Shown here one piece after another: positions 30,791 to 40,700 of a stretch of DNA of 64,000 nucleotides. The notes under the pieces were generated by a model. That model worked only from the letters and a program-made list of their open reading frames with translations. It had not been told where the DNA came from and ran no database searches. Positions within the stretch are counted from its first letter, which is position 1. Every line of letters starts with the position of its first letter. The stretch is from positions 1 through 64,000 of the forward strand of contig NZ_CADCWD010000052.1 in assembly GCF_902806315.1 (NCBI RefSeq), written 5' to 3'. This DNA comes from an uncultured Sphingosinicella sp. GTDB taxonomy: Bacteria; Pseudomonadota; Alphaproteobacteria; Sphingomonadales; Sphingomonadaceae. The position numbers and the translations under genes were made by a program.

Positions 30791-33700
30791 TCACTCGGCA
30801 GGCTGGGGGGCGATCCGCCCGCCGCTCGCGTCGGCCGGATCGTAGTTGAGCAGGCGCCTGCGCAGCCACGGGCCCACTCGCTTCTCCACGCCGTCGGCAA
30901 GGCTGAAGCCGGCCGGGACGATGAGCAGGGTCAGCAGGGTCGACAGGATCAGGCCGCCGATCACGACCGTGCCCATCGGCGCGCGCCAGGCGCCGTCGCC
31001 CGAAAGCGAGATCGCGGTGGGCACCATGCCCGCCACCATCGCCACTGTCGTCATCACGATCGGCTGGGCACGCTTGTGGCCCGCATCCATGATCGCCTCG
31101 AACTTCGGAACGCCCTTCTCCATCTCCTCGATCGCGAAATCGATCAGCAGGATCGAGTTCTTTGCGACGATGCCAAACAGCATCAGGATACCGATGAACA
31201 CCGGCATCGAGAGGGGCTGGCCGATGATGAAGAGCGCAATGAGGCCGCCTAAGGGAGCAAGCAGCAGCGAACTCATGTTCACGAGCGGCGACATGAAGCG
31301 CTTGTAGAGCAGCACCAGCACCGCGAACACGAGCAGAGTGCCCGAGCCGAGCGCGATCATGAAGCTCTGGAACATCTCCGCTTGCCACTCATCCTCACCG
31401 AAGGGCGCATTCGAAACACCGAGCGGGAGGTTCGCCATGGTCGGCAGCGCGTTGATCGCCTTCATCGCGTCGCTCTTGATCACGCCCGGCGCCAGGTCGG
31501 CCCCGACGAAGATGCGGCGGTTCTGGTTGTAGCGCTGGATCGTCGTGGGACCCGAGCCGAAGCTGATCTGTGCGATCCGGCTCAAGGGCACGCTGCCGCC
31601 GCTCGCCGTCGGAACCGGGAGGTTCTCGATCGTCGACAGATCACGCCGCGAGGTCTCGGGCAGCATCACGCGGATCGGCACCTGCCGGTCCGAGAGCGAG
31701 AACTTCGCGCTGTTCTGGTCGATGTCGCCCATGGTGGCGATGCGGATCGTCTGGCTCAGCGCCGCCGTCGTGACGCCCATCTGCGACGCCAGGTCCAGCC
31801 GGGGCGTGATGAGGAGCTCGGGCCGGCGCATGTCGGCATTGATGCGCGGCGCGCGGACCTCCTTGAGCCGGCTCATCTCCTCGACTAGCTTGCTGGCAGT
31901 GTCGTGGAGCAGCACTGGATTCGAGCCCGAAAGCATGACCGAGATGTCGCGACCGGTGCCGCCCCCGCCGCTCTGCGACTGGAAGTTGACGCGCGCATCG
32001 GCAATCTGGGCCAGGCGAGGCGCGATCTGCCGCTCATATTCGATGCTGGTGCGCGCGCGGTCCTTCTTCAGCGTGATGAAGATATTGGCGTTGCCCTCGC
32101 GGATGCTTTCGAGCGCGTTGAGGGTCTCCGGCTGCTCGTTGATGATCGCCGCAACCCTTCCGGTCACAAGCTCGGTCTGCTGGATCGTGGTACCCGGCAC
32201 CATTTCGATGCTGATGCGGCTGAAATCCGAGTTGGTGGTCGGGAAGAACTGGCTGGGGAGCACCATGAACATGCCGATGGTTGCGGCAAAAGCAGCCGCG
32301 CCGATGCCCACGATCCACAGGCGGTGGTCGCGAATTCTGCTCAGCCACCGGCGACCAGGTCCGAAGCTGCGGTCGCGGATCACCTTGCTCGTGTCGAGCG
32401 ACCAGCGGAGCACGCCCATATAGCGGTCCATCATCCAGCCCTCGCCATGGCTCGCGGAGCCGTGCGCCTTGAGGAAATAGGCCGCGATCATCGGCGTGAT
32501 CATGCGGGCGACCGCGAGGCTGACGAGAACGGATACGACAACGGTCATGCCGAAGTTCTTGAAGAACTGGCCCGATACGCCCGGCATCATTCCCACCGGC
32601 AGAAACACCGCGACGATGGAGAATGTGGTCGCGACGACCGCCAGGCCGATCTCGTCGGCCGCATCGATCGAGGCCTCATAGGCGCTCTTGCCCATGCGCA
32701 TGTGCCGGACGATGTTCTCGATCTCCACGATCGCATCGTCGACCAGCACGCCGGCCACCAGGCCAAGTGCAAGCAGCGACAGCGAATTGAGGGTGAACCC
32801 CATCAAATCCATGAACCAGAAGGTCGGGATCGCCGAAAGCGGGATGGCGAGCGCGGAAATCAAGGTCGCGCGCCAGTCCCGAAGGAAGAGGAACACGACG
32901 ATGACCGCGAGCACGGCACCTTCGATCATGGCGAGCATCGAGCTCGCATATTGGCTCTTGGTGTAATCGACGCTGGTGAAGAGCTGGGTGAACTCGACAC
33001 CGGGATTCTGCTTCTCGATCTCGTCGAGAACCTTCACCGCCTCGTCATAGACGGTAACGTCGGAAGCGCCCTTTGCGCGCGACATCGAGAAGTTGACGAC
33101 CTGCTTGCCGCGCACCTTGCCGATGCGGCGCTGCTCGCCATAGCTGTCGGTGACCGTGGCGACGTCCGCGAGCTGGACCGTGCGTCCGCCGCCCAGCGAG
33201 ATCTGCGTCTGGGAGAGCTCGTAAGCATCCGCCGCGTTGCCGAGCACGCGCACCGACTGGCGGGAGCCGGCGATCTCCGAGCGTCCCCCCGCGGCATTCA
33301 TGTTCATCTGGCGAAGCGCCGCGTTCACCTGCGCCGCGGTGACGCCGAGCGACTGCATTCGCGCAGGATCGAGGATCACGCGGATCTCCCGGTCGACGCC
33401 GCCGTTGCGCTCGGCCTTGGCCATGCCTTCGATGGCGAGAAGACGCTTGGCGACCGTGTCGTCGACGAACCAGCTCAACTGCTCGATCGTCATGTCGGGA
33501 GCGCTGACCGCGAAATAGGCGATCGGCTGGCTGGAGGTCGTCTCCTTCTGGATGAAGGGCTCCAGGATGCCGTCGGGAAGCTCACCGCGAACCTGATCGA
33601 TCGCGTTCTTCACCTCGTTCACGGACTGGTTGATGTCGGTGCCGATCTCGAACTCGACGACGGTGGTCGAGGAGCCTTCGTTGGCGGTCGAGCTGATGCT

Positions 33701-33943
33701 GCGCACGCCAGGCAAGGTGCGAACCGAGGATTCGACGATCTGGGTGATCTGGTTCTCGATCTCGGTCGGCGCGGCGCCCGGCTGGGAGATGGACGCGATG
33801 ACGACTGGGAATTCGATGTCAGGATTGTCCTGAACATCCATGCGCATGAAGCTGACGATGCCGGCCAGCGTCAGCCCGATGAACAGCACGATCGGAACCA
33901 CGGGGTTGCGGATCGACCAGGCAGAGATGTTCTTGAAGTTCAT
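30791..33943 (-). CDS. Efflux RND transporter permease (AcrB/HAE1 family)
   Basis: 1050 aa; 'NPVVPIVLFIGLTLAGIVSFMRMDVQDNPDIEFPVV', 'GVLVDDAIVEIENIVRHM'. Confidence 0.95.
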   Translation of the reverse strand: MNFKNISAWSIRNPVVPIVLFIGLTLAGIVSFMRMDVQDNPDIEFPVVIASISQPGAAPTEIENQITQIVESSVRTLPGVRSISSTANEGSSTTVVEFEIGTDINQSVNEVKNAIDQVRGELPDGILEPFIQKETTSSQPIAYFAVSAPDMTIEQLSWFVDDTVAKRLLAIEGMAKAERNGGVDREIRVILDPARMQSLGVTAAQVNAALRQMNMNAAGGRSEIAGSRQSVRVLGNAADAYELSQTQISLGGGRTVQLADVATVTDSYGEQRRIGKVRGKQVVNFSMSRAKGASDVTVYDEAVKVLDEIEKQNPGVEFTQLFTSVDYTKSQYASSMLAMIEGAVLAVIVVFLFLRDWRATLISALAIPLSAIPTFWFMDLMGFTLNSLSLLALGLVAGVLVDDAIVEIENIVRHMRMGKSAYEASIDAADEIGLAVVATTFSIVAVFLPVGMMPGVSGQFFKNFGMTVVVSVLVSLAVARMITPMIAAYFLKAHGSASHGEGWMMDRYMGVLRWSLDTSKVIRDRSFGPGRRWLSRIRDHRLWIVGIGAAAFAATIGMFMVLPSQFFPTTNSDFSRISIEMVPGTTIQQTELVTGRVAAIINEQPETLNALESIREGNANIFITLKKDRARTSIEYERQIAPRLAQIADARVNFQSQSGGGGTGRDISVMLSGSNPVLLHDTASKLVEEMSRLKEVRAPRINADMRRPELLITPRLDLASQMGVTTAALSQTIRIATMGDIDQNSAKFSLSDRQVPIRVMLPETSRRDLSTIENLPVPTASGGSVPLSRIAQISFGSGPTTIQRYNQNRRIFVGADLAPGVIKSDAMKAINALPTMANLPLGVSNAPFGEDEWQAEMFQSFMIALGSGTLLVFAVLVLLYKRFMSPLVNMSSLLLAPLGGLIALFIIGQPLSMPVFIGILMLFGIVAKNSILLIDFAIEEMEKGVPKFEAIMDAGHKRAQPIVMTTVAMVAGMVPTAISLSGDGAWRAPMGTVVIGGLILSTLLTLLIVPAGFSLADGVEKRVGPWLRRRLLNYDPADASGGRIAPQPAE

Positions 33944-33967
33944 GCGCTTAGTCCAATTCTATCCTGG

Positions 33968-35173
33968 TCAGATCTTCTGCCGCTGGGGCCGCACGGTCTC
34001 GCCGGGATTCAGGAACCCGCCGGCGCGCAGCACGACGCGCTCGGTGCCGTTCAGGCCCTCGACCACCGCAATGCCGCGGGGAGTGACCGCACCGGTTCTC
34101 ACCGCGCGGCGGTCGACCTTGTTGTTGCTGGCGACGACGAACACGTAATTGCCCTTGTCGTCGCTGAGGATCGCGGATTCCGGAAGCACCGGCGCCTGCT
34201 GAGAGCCCGACACGATGTTCACCGAAGCGAAGCCGCCGGGACGCAGGGCGCGGTCGTAGGACAAGGCCACGCGGGCGACGCCCTGGCGGCTCTGCTCGTT
34301 GATGATCGGCGAGATTTGCCACACCGTCCCGGTGAAGCTCTGAGTCGTTCCCACCGGCGTCACCACCGCGCGCGAGCCGACCGGCACCGCGGCCAGGTCG
34401 GATTCGCTGAGCTGAGCCAGCAGCTCCATCTCACCGCCCCGCGCCATTCTGAAGAGCGCTCCGGATCCGCTGCTCACCACCTGGCCGGGCTCGACGTTGC
34501 GGTCGAGAACGAGGCCGGCGGCCGGTGCGCGGATGCTGAGGCGCCCGATTCGCGCGCGGGTCTCGCCGAGGCTGGCCTGGGCGACTCTAACGCGTGCGTT
34601 GGCAGCGTCGCGTGCCGCGATCCGGCGCTCAACATCGGCCTTGGAAACGAAGCCTCGCGAGACTAGTGCCTGGGCGCGGTCCAGCTCCTGCTGGGCAAGG
34701 CGCGCATCGGCGCGGGCGACCTCGATCTGTGCGGCGAGCTGCTGCGCCTGCTGCGACTGAACGGACCTCTCTATCACCGCCAGCGTCTGCCCGGCACCGA
34801 CCCACTGACCCGGCTGAACCAGCACCGACGCGACCATTCCGCCTTCGCCCGCCACTCCGACGGGCATGTCCACCCGCGCGGCCAGCGTCCCGGTCGCTGC
34901 GATCGCTCGCTCGACCGACTGGCGGCCCGGCACCACGACCGTGACCGCCGGGGCGGCCGCGGCCCCGCCCTTGGTGGCGCCGGCCGGAGCCGCAGCCTTC
35001 TCGGCGCCATCCGCCCGGCCGAAGAGGAAGTAAGCGGCAAGGAGAATCGCCGCGACCAGGACCGCACCGATGATGAACGCTCGGCGCTTACGGCGCCGCT
35101 GCGCGATCAGCACATCATCGACGGCTCCCCCCTCGAGAGAGTCGCGACGCCAGCCAGCCGTTTCGAAGTTCAT
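33968..35173 (-). CDS. Efflux RND transporter periplasmic adaptor subunit
   Basis: 'MPVGVAGEGGMVASVLVQPGQWVGAGQTLAVIERSVQSQQ'; immediately upstream of the RND permease. Internal ATG 35173 (MNFETAGW) preferred. Confidence 0.9.
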   Translation of the reverse strand: MNFETAGWRRDSLEGGAVDDVLIAQRRRKRRAFIIGAVLVAAILLAAYFLFGRADGAEKAAAPAGATKGGAAAAPAVTVVVPGRQSVERAIAATGTLAARVDMPVGVAGEGGMVASVLVQPGQWVGAGQTLAVIERSVQSQQAQQLAAQIEVARADARLAQQELDRAQALVSRGFVSKADVERRIAARDAANARVRVAQASLGETRARIGRLSIRAPAAGLVLDRNVEPGQVVSSGSGALFRMARGGEMELLAQLSESDLAAVPVGSRAVVTPVGTTQSFTGTVWQISPIINEQSRQGVARVALSYDRALRPGGFASVNIVSGSQQAPVLPESAILSDDKGNYVFVVASNNKVDRRAVRTGAVTPRGIAVVEGLNGTERVVLRAGGFLNPGETVRPQRQKI

Positions 35174-35405
35174 CGTCTTCATCTTCCCCAAACACCGCCC
35201 GATAGACTGCACGACGGGAGCGCCGCATCGGCAACTGTATTACGAGAATAAGTCACCGGGCTCAAGTCAATAAATGTCAGCGTCCCTGCCCCAGCCCAGC
35301 CGTAGCCTAAAAAGGAGCCTTTTTCCACGGAAAGCGCTCTGGCATCGACAAACGCCATGCCGTTCGCTTCCGAACGGAGATGGGAAGCGAGGGAGAGAAG
35401 GTCAA

Positions 35406-35672
35406 ATGCTTGGAACCTATGGATTTCTCGGATGGATCATCATCGGCGGCCTGGCCGGCGGTCTCGCCAAGCTGATCATGCCGGGCAAGGATCCGGGCGG
35501 CTGCCTCGTTACCATCGTGCTCGGCATCGCGGGTGCGCTGCTCGCCGGCTTCGTCGGCAATGCGATCGGCTGGTATCACCAGGGCCAGGCTGGCGGCTTC
35601 ATCGCGGCGACTCTTGGCGCCTTCATCATCCTCCTGCTCTACCGGATGCTGGTGCGTCGCCGGCGCAGATAA
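35406..35672 (+). CDS. GlsB/YeaQ/YmgE family stress-response membrane protein
   Basis: 'MLGTYGFLGWIIIGGLAGGLAKLIMPGKDPGGCLVTIVLGIAGALLAGFVGNAIGW'. Confidence 0.9.
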   Translation: MLGTYGFLGWIIIGGLAGGLAKLIMPGKDPGGCLVTIVLGIAGALLAGFVGNAIGWYHQGQAGGFIAATLGAFIILLLYRMLVRRRRR

Positions 35673-36114
35673 GGGCGGCACGTTCAGCAAGCGTGCAGCC
35701 GCGAAGGTGTTCTGCTCCCGAAACGAACAGCATGCGAGGAGCAAGATGAAGACAGTTTTGGTGGCATCTCTGGTGGCGCTCGCTCTCCCCGTAAACGCCG
35801 TCGAGCACTCCTTTGAGCGATCGAAACTTCGTGCTGGCCCCTGTGCCAAAAGAATCGTCCATCAGCGGATCGCTGGTCGCGGTCACCCCGCACAGCTCGC
35901 CCGCTGGAGAAACGTCGGCTCTATACGCCGCGAAGTCAGGCGACGGCTGCGGCACCCGGTAAGATCCGTCCTCCTCGCGTGTGATCACGTTGAGCTGATC
36001 GAGAGGGGCTCCCGCGGAAAGCCCGAAAGGCGCACCTAGGGCGACAGGAGGTGGAGCTTCGAGCGGAGCATTCAGAAGCTGCGCGGCCATCAAGATGAAA
36101 GCAGTCTCGAACAT
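35626..36114 (-). pseudogene. Possible degraded or truncated protein
   Basis: N-terminal ~95 aa look ordered ('FGLSAGAPLDQLNVITREEDGSYRVPQPSPDFAAYRADVSPAGELCGVTA...LKGVLDGVYGES'), then sequence becomes Arg/Cys-rich and runs antiparallel into the GlsB gene. Confidence 0.35.
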
Positions 36115-36346
36115 TGATGTTGAGACGATAAGGCGCAATCCCGGTACAACCAAGCGGGTCTAACGCCGTCAGGCTCTCGGAAATGAGCTCGCAGGCACGG
36201 GTATGGGGCAGGATATCTCTGCCGTCTCTTCTGAAGCAGGGCGCGGGCCGAGTTAGGGAGGCAATGAAACCAGCCGCTTGACATCGGGGCTGCCACCCCG
36301 CCTTAGCCCGGCCGAATTCTTCTCCAGATAACTAAGGCTTTCGAAC

Positions 36347-37618
36347 GTGACCAACAGCGAGCGCATCGTCGTCGTGGGCCTTGGCTATGTCGGCCTTCCG
36401 CTGGCGGTTGCATTGGCGCGAAGCTTCGACGTGCTTGGGCTGGATATCGACACCCGGCGGGTCGCCGAGCTTCGCGGCGGGCTCGACCGGACCCGAGAGG
36501 TTGAGCCGGAAAACCTCGCGGCGTCGTTGTTGCGCTACACGAGCGAGGCTTCGGATTGCGCCGGCGCCGATATCTACATCGTGACGGTGCCGACACCCGT
36601 CGACGCCGATAATCAGCCCGACTTGCGGCCGCTGATCGGCGCCACCGAAGCAGTTGCCGCGATGCTTCATGGAGCAAGGGCGCCCATCATCGTCTACGAG
36701 AGCACGGTCTATCCGGGTGTGACCGAGGACATCTGCGGCCCGCTGATCGAGCGCCTTTCCGGCCTCACGCGCGGCAAGGACTTCTTTCTCGGCTACTCTC
36801 CCGAGCGCATCAATCCCGGCGACCGCGAGCATACTGTGGATCGGATCGTCAAAGTCGTTGCGGGAGAGAATGAGGAGGTTACCGGCCGCCTTGCCTCGAT
36901 GTACGGAACGGTGACGAGCGCCGGGACTTTCCGCGCCCGGTCGATCAAGGCCGCGGAAGCCGCCAAGGTGATCGAGAACGCGCAGCGCGACATCAACATC
37001 GCCTTCATGAACGAGATCACCCAGATCTTCTCCCGGATGAACATCTCCATCTGGGATGTTCTGGAGGCGGCCGGCACCAAGTGGAACTTCCTGAGGTTCC
37101 AGCCCGGCTTGGTCGGGGGACACTGTATCGGGGTCGATCCCTATTATCTCAGCTACCGGGCCCAGCAGCTCGGCCAGGATCCGCACGTCATCCTCGCCGG
37201 TCGCTCGACGAACGATTCCATGGGCGCTTGGGTCGCGGACCAGCTCCATGCCCGTCGCGGCAAGGCAGGCACCGCTCTTGTGATGGGGCTTTCGTTCAAG
37301 GAAAACGTTCCGGATCTCCGCAACAGCCGCGTGATCGATGTTATCCGGCGGCTTGAGGAGCTCGGCCACAGCATCACCGTTCATGACCCGCTCGCCGACG
37401 CAGCCGAGGCCATGCACGAATACGGCGTCGAGCTTGCGACGGACGGGCTTCAGGGCAAATACGACATGGTGGTCGTGGCGGTGCCGCACTCAACCTACGG
37501 AACGCTGCCCGACGCGCAGATCGGGGCCTTGATCGCGGAGGGCGGTCTGCTTGCCGACCTTAAGAACCTCTATGCCAGCCGGCCGCTCCCCGCGGGGGTC
37601 GATCGCTGGACTTTGTAG
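36347..37618 (+). CDS. Nucleotide sugar dehydrogenase (UDP-glucose/UDP-GlcNAc dehydrogenase family)
   Basis: 'IVVVGLGYVGLPLAVALARSFDVLGLDID', 'TVPTPVDADNQPDLRPL', 'QPGLVGGHCIGVDPYYLSYRA'. Confidence 0.93.
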   Translation: MTNSERIVVVGLGYVGLPLAVALARSFDVLGLDIDTRRVAELRGGLDRTREVEPENLAASLLRYTSEASDCAGADIYIVTVPTPVDADNQPDLRPLIGATEAVAAMLHGARAPIIVYESTVYPGVTEDICGPLIERLSGLTRGKDFFLGYSPERINPGDREHTVDRIVKVVAGENEEVTGRLASMYGTVTSAGTFRARSIKAAEAAKVIENAQRDINIAFMNEITQIFSRMNISIWDVLEAAGTKWNFLRFQPGLVGGHCIGVDPYYLSYRAQQLGQDPHVILAGRSTNDSMGAWVADQLHARRGKAGTALVMGLSFKENVPDLRNSRVIDVIRRLEELGHSITVHDPLADAAEAMHEYGVELATDGLQGKYDMVVVAVPHSTYGTLPDAQIGALIAEGGLLADLKNLYASRPLPAGVDRWTL

Positions 37619-37654
37619 TAACGGAGGACACGGCGTCCTAAACTCAATCCCGGA

Positions 37655-37861
37655 TCAAACGAAGCAGTTCGCCGCGTCGGCATTCGCCGCTGCGACGAGT
37701 TCCTTCAGCAGCCTTTGACCACCCCACCAAAGTTCCGGCTCATCGCCGCACAGCCCGCACGCCACCTCAGCGGCGTGCGCCTCGTTGGAGGCTTCATATT
37801 CCTTGACGCTGTAGACCACCCCATCGGCCTCACCAATCAGACGCAGCTGAAATGTGCGCAT
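37655..37861 (-). CDS. Small hypothetical protein
   Basis: MRTFQLRLIGEADGVVYSVKEYEASNEAHAAEVACGLCGDEPELWWGGQRLLKELVAAANADAANCFV; well-formed isolated ORF. Confidence 0.6.
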   Translation of the reverse strand: MRTFQLRLIGEADGVVYSVKEYEASNEAHAAEVACGLCGDEPELWWGGQRLLKELVAAANADAANCFV

Positions 37862-38054
37862 TGTCGCCCCCCGAATAATCAAATGTTACGATTTAGTTAA
37901 CATCCTGATTCGCCCGGTGATTTTATATTCAGCCGTCCCGGCGGTCGAGTCACTCTGGTTAACGGCTCTTCGGCGGCGGAAATCCGGGCGAAAGGCCGCG
38001 CGACCGAGACGCAGCCGGGTTGCCAATGCGCGGGGGGATAGCCATTAGCCCATC

Positions 38055-38492
38055 ATGCTTTCGCAGCGTACACGCTACACGATCCGCGCCCTGCTGCACC
38101 TTGCCGACCGTTATGGCGAGGGGCCGGTGCAGCTGACGGAGATCGCCGAGGCGCAGAACATCCCCGCCAAGTTCCTGACGGTCATGCTTTCGCACATGCG
38201 CCGATCGGGCCTCGTCGAGACGATGCGCGGCCGCGAAGGGGGCTATTGGCTTGCGCGGGCCCCAGAAAAGATCAGCTATGGCGAGATCGTGCGGCTGACC
38301 CGAGGCTCGCTGGGGCTCCTGCCCTGCGCCAGCCGTTACGCCTATGAGCCGTGCAAGAATTGCGTGACCGAGGAAAAGTGCCGGCTTCATCGGGTGATGC
38401 TGATGGTTCGCGACGAGACGGCGCGCATCCTCGACGGCCTTAGCCTTGCAGACCCCGTGCCCGTCGAGGCGGAGTTGGGCGCCCTGCGTTGA
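38055..38492 (+). CDS. Rrf2 family transcriptional regulator (Fe-S-type cysteines present)
   Basis: 'LSQRTRYTIRALLHLADRYGEGPVQLTEIAEAQNIPAKFLTVMLSHMRRSGLVETMRGREGGYWLARAP', C-x2-C-x5-C. Confidence 0.92.
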   Translation: MLSQRTRYTIRALLHLADRYGEGPVQLTEIAEAQNIPAKFLTVMLSHMRRSGLVETMRGREGGYWLARAPEKISYGEIVRLTRGSLGLLPCASRYAYEPCKNCVTEEKCRLHRVMLMVRDETARILDGLSLADPVPVEAELGALR

Positions 38493-39823
38493 ACGAGCCT
38501 CACGTCGCAATCGTTGGCGGCGGCTATTCCGGGACGCTTCAGACGATCGAGCTGCTGAACCGCGGCGCACGGGTGACGTTGATCGAGCGCGCCCCCCTGC
38601 TCGCGCGCGGCGTCGCCTACGGCACGGCTCATTCGGATCATCTCCTCAATGTGCGTGCGCAAGGCATGAGCGCCTTTGCGGAGCGGCCCTCCCACTTCGC
38701 GGACTGGCTGACGAGCAAAGGGCTTGGCGGCCCATCCGATTTCGCACCGCGCCAAACCTATGGCGCCTATCTGGGCGAGTTGCTCGAGGGTGCAAAGGCC
38801 AAGGATGGCGACCGCCTGCACATCGTCCGGGGCGAAGCGATCGACCTCACAACCAACGGTGTGCGCGAGGTTGTCCGTCTTCGCGACGGCAATGCTGTAG
38901 AGGCGGACACGGTGATTCTCGCGCTCGGCAATCTTCCGCCCGAACCGCCGCGTGGGATCGATCCGGACGCACTCGGCTCCGGCATCTATGCTTCGGATCC
39001 TTGGAAGGAGGATATTGCCGCAGGCCTAGCGAGTTCGGACACCGTGCTGCTGATCGGCACCGGGCTTACCGCGGTGGACGCGGCGTTGGCTCTCGACAGC
39101 GCCGGCTTCGACGGGCGCATCCTTGCACTGTCCAGACGTGGACTCCTCCCACGCGCACATTCCGATGTAGCGGTGAGCCCGCCCGCATTGGAGAAGCCGA
39201 TCCAGCCGAGGACGACAGAGCTCGTCCGCTACGTGCGGTCCGCGGCCAAGAGCACCGATTGGCGCTCAGCGGTGGATTCTCTCCGCCCGGTGACGCAAGC
39301 GCTTTGGAGCGCCGCGGGGGATGACGAGCGCCGACGCTTCCTGCGCCACCTCCGGCCCTGGTGGGACGTTCACCGGCACCGGATCGCGCCTTCCATCTCC
39401 GCGCGCATTCACGGAATGCAGAGGTCGGCGCAGCTCGAGGTTGCAGGTGGTAAGATCCTGAGTGTCTCCCCCGAAGAAGCCCATGCCCTTGCCCATTGGC
39501 GGCCACGCGGCTCCGGCACGGACGTCGCCGTTCGCGTGCGACGCATCGTCAACTGCACGGGGCCGCAGGCGGACATTCGCCGGGCGGGCGAGCCGCTCCT
39601 CGACGCTTTGCTCGCGTCAGGGCGTATCACACCCGACGCGCAACGCATCGGCATCGATGTCGATGCGGATTACCGCGCGCGTGACAGCGCCGGCTCGAGT
39701 GCGCGCAAACTATATGCAATCGGACCGATGACGCGCGCAGCCTTGTGGGAGATCGTGGCCGTTCCGGATATTCGGGAGCAGGTTCGTTCCCTCGCAGTCG
39801 CGCTCACCTCCACAGGAGCGTGA
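38489..39823 (+). CDS. FAD/NAD(P)-binding protein
   Basis: 'HVAIVGGGYSGTLQTIELLNRGARVTLIERAPLLARGVAYGTAHSDHLLNVRAQGMSAFAE'; overlaps the Rrf2 stop by 4 nt. Confidence 0.9.
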   Translation: MNEPHVAIVGGGYSGTLQTIELLNRGARVTLIERAPLLARGVAYGTAHSDHLLNVRAQGMSAFAERPSHFADWLTSKGLGGPSDFAPRQTYGAYLGELLEGAKAKDGDRLHIVRGEAIDLTTNGVREVVRLRDGNAVEADTVILALGNLPPEPPRGIDPDALGSGIYASDPWKEDIAAGLASSDTVLLIGTGLTAVDAALALDSAGFDGRILALSRRGLLPRAHSDVAVSPPALEKPIQPRTTELVRYVRSAAKSTDWRSAVDSLRPVTQALWSAAGDDERRRFLRHLRPWWDVHRHRIAPSISARIHGMQRSAQLEVAGGKILSVSPEEAHALAHWRPRGSGTDVAVRVRRIVNCTGPQADIRRAGEPLLDALLASGRITPDAQRIGIDVDADYRARDSAGSSARKLYAIGPMTRAALWEIVAVPDIREQVRSLAVALTSTGA

Positions 39824-39981
39824 ACTTTTTGCCGGCCCTGCTGCGTCAATCAGGGACACGGAGTGGCTGAAAAAGACTTCCCGAATAGTTAAATTTACAC
39901 TAGGCGGATTATATATTAATAAAGTCCGAATCATAGGCCGGGGGGCTTTTCGCTCGAAAGGGCGTTCCAAAAGGGGGGATC

Positions 39982-40695
39982 ATGCGACACCTAGTGATGG
40001 CTGCTGCGGCTCTGGCCGTCGCCTCTGCCACTCCTGCGGCGGCGGCCGTTATCATCAGTGCGGATCGGCTGTCGGCGAAGCTCACCACGAATGAGGCTGC
40101 CAGTTTCGCCGTCGAGACATTTGGATCTGCGGGCGATGCCGGGACCGACCTTTATGGTCTGCGCGCCCTGCTGCAGTTCGATCTGATCGGCGGGTTCAAC
40201 ACCAACGTGCTGACGTTCCGTTACACGCTCGAGAATACGTCCTTTGCCAACAATCTTGGCTCCAGCACGGCCGTTTTCGGCTTCAACGTCGCGCCGGACG
40301 CGACGCTCAAGGTGCTGACTGGTCCGTTCGACCTCGGCAAGGGCGGCAACTTCAGTGGCATGGGGAAGCGCGAGTTCTGCATTTACGATGGGTCCAACTG
40401 CAACGGCGGCGGCAATGAGGGTGTGTTCATGAACACCCCTCAAAACATCGCCAGCGGCAAGATGACGAAGGCAATCGGAACATTCACCCTGACCTATGGC
40501 AATCCGGGGCCCACCTCGATCGTGATGAGCGATTTCGTCACGCGCTGGCAGCGAGTGGGCATCAATCAGCAGCAGTCGGCGTCCGGATTCGGCAGCGTTG
40601 TGCCGGAGCCGGAAACCTGGGCGATGATGATTGCTGGTTTTGGCCTTGTCGGCGGGGCGATGCGTCTCCGCCGCCGCGAACTCGCAATCGCCTGA
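39982..40695 (+). CDS. PEPxxWA-CTERM sorting domain protein
   Basis: Signal peptide; C-terminus 'VVPEPETWAMMIAGFGLVGGAMRLRRRELAIA'. Confidence 0.92.
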   Translation: MRHLVMAAAALAVASATPAAAAVIISADRLSAKLTTNEAASFAVETFGSAGDAGTDLYGLRALLQFDLIGGFNTNVLTFRYTLENTSFANNLGSSTAVFGFNVAPDATLKVLTGPFDLGKGGNFSGMGKREFCIYDGSNCNGGGNEGVFMNTPQNIASGKMTKAIGTFTLTYGNPGPTSIVMSDFVTRWQRVGINQQQSASGFGSVVPEPETWAMMIAGFGLVGGAMRLRRRELAIA

Positions 40696-40700
40696 AGTTC

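Noticed and set aside
31904-34666. 920-aa plus-strand ORF opposite the RND permease and adaptor
   Set aside because: His/Asp/Arg-rich shadow ORF spanning two genes on the opposite strand.
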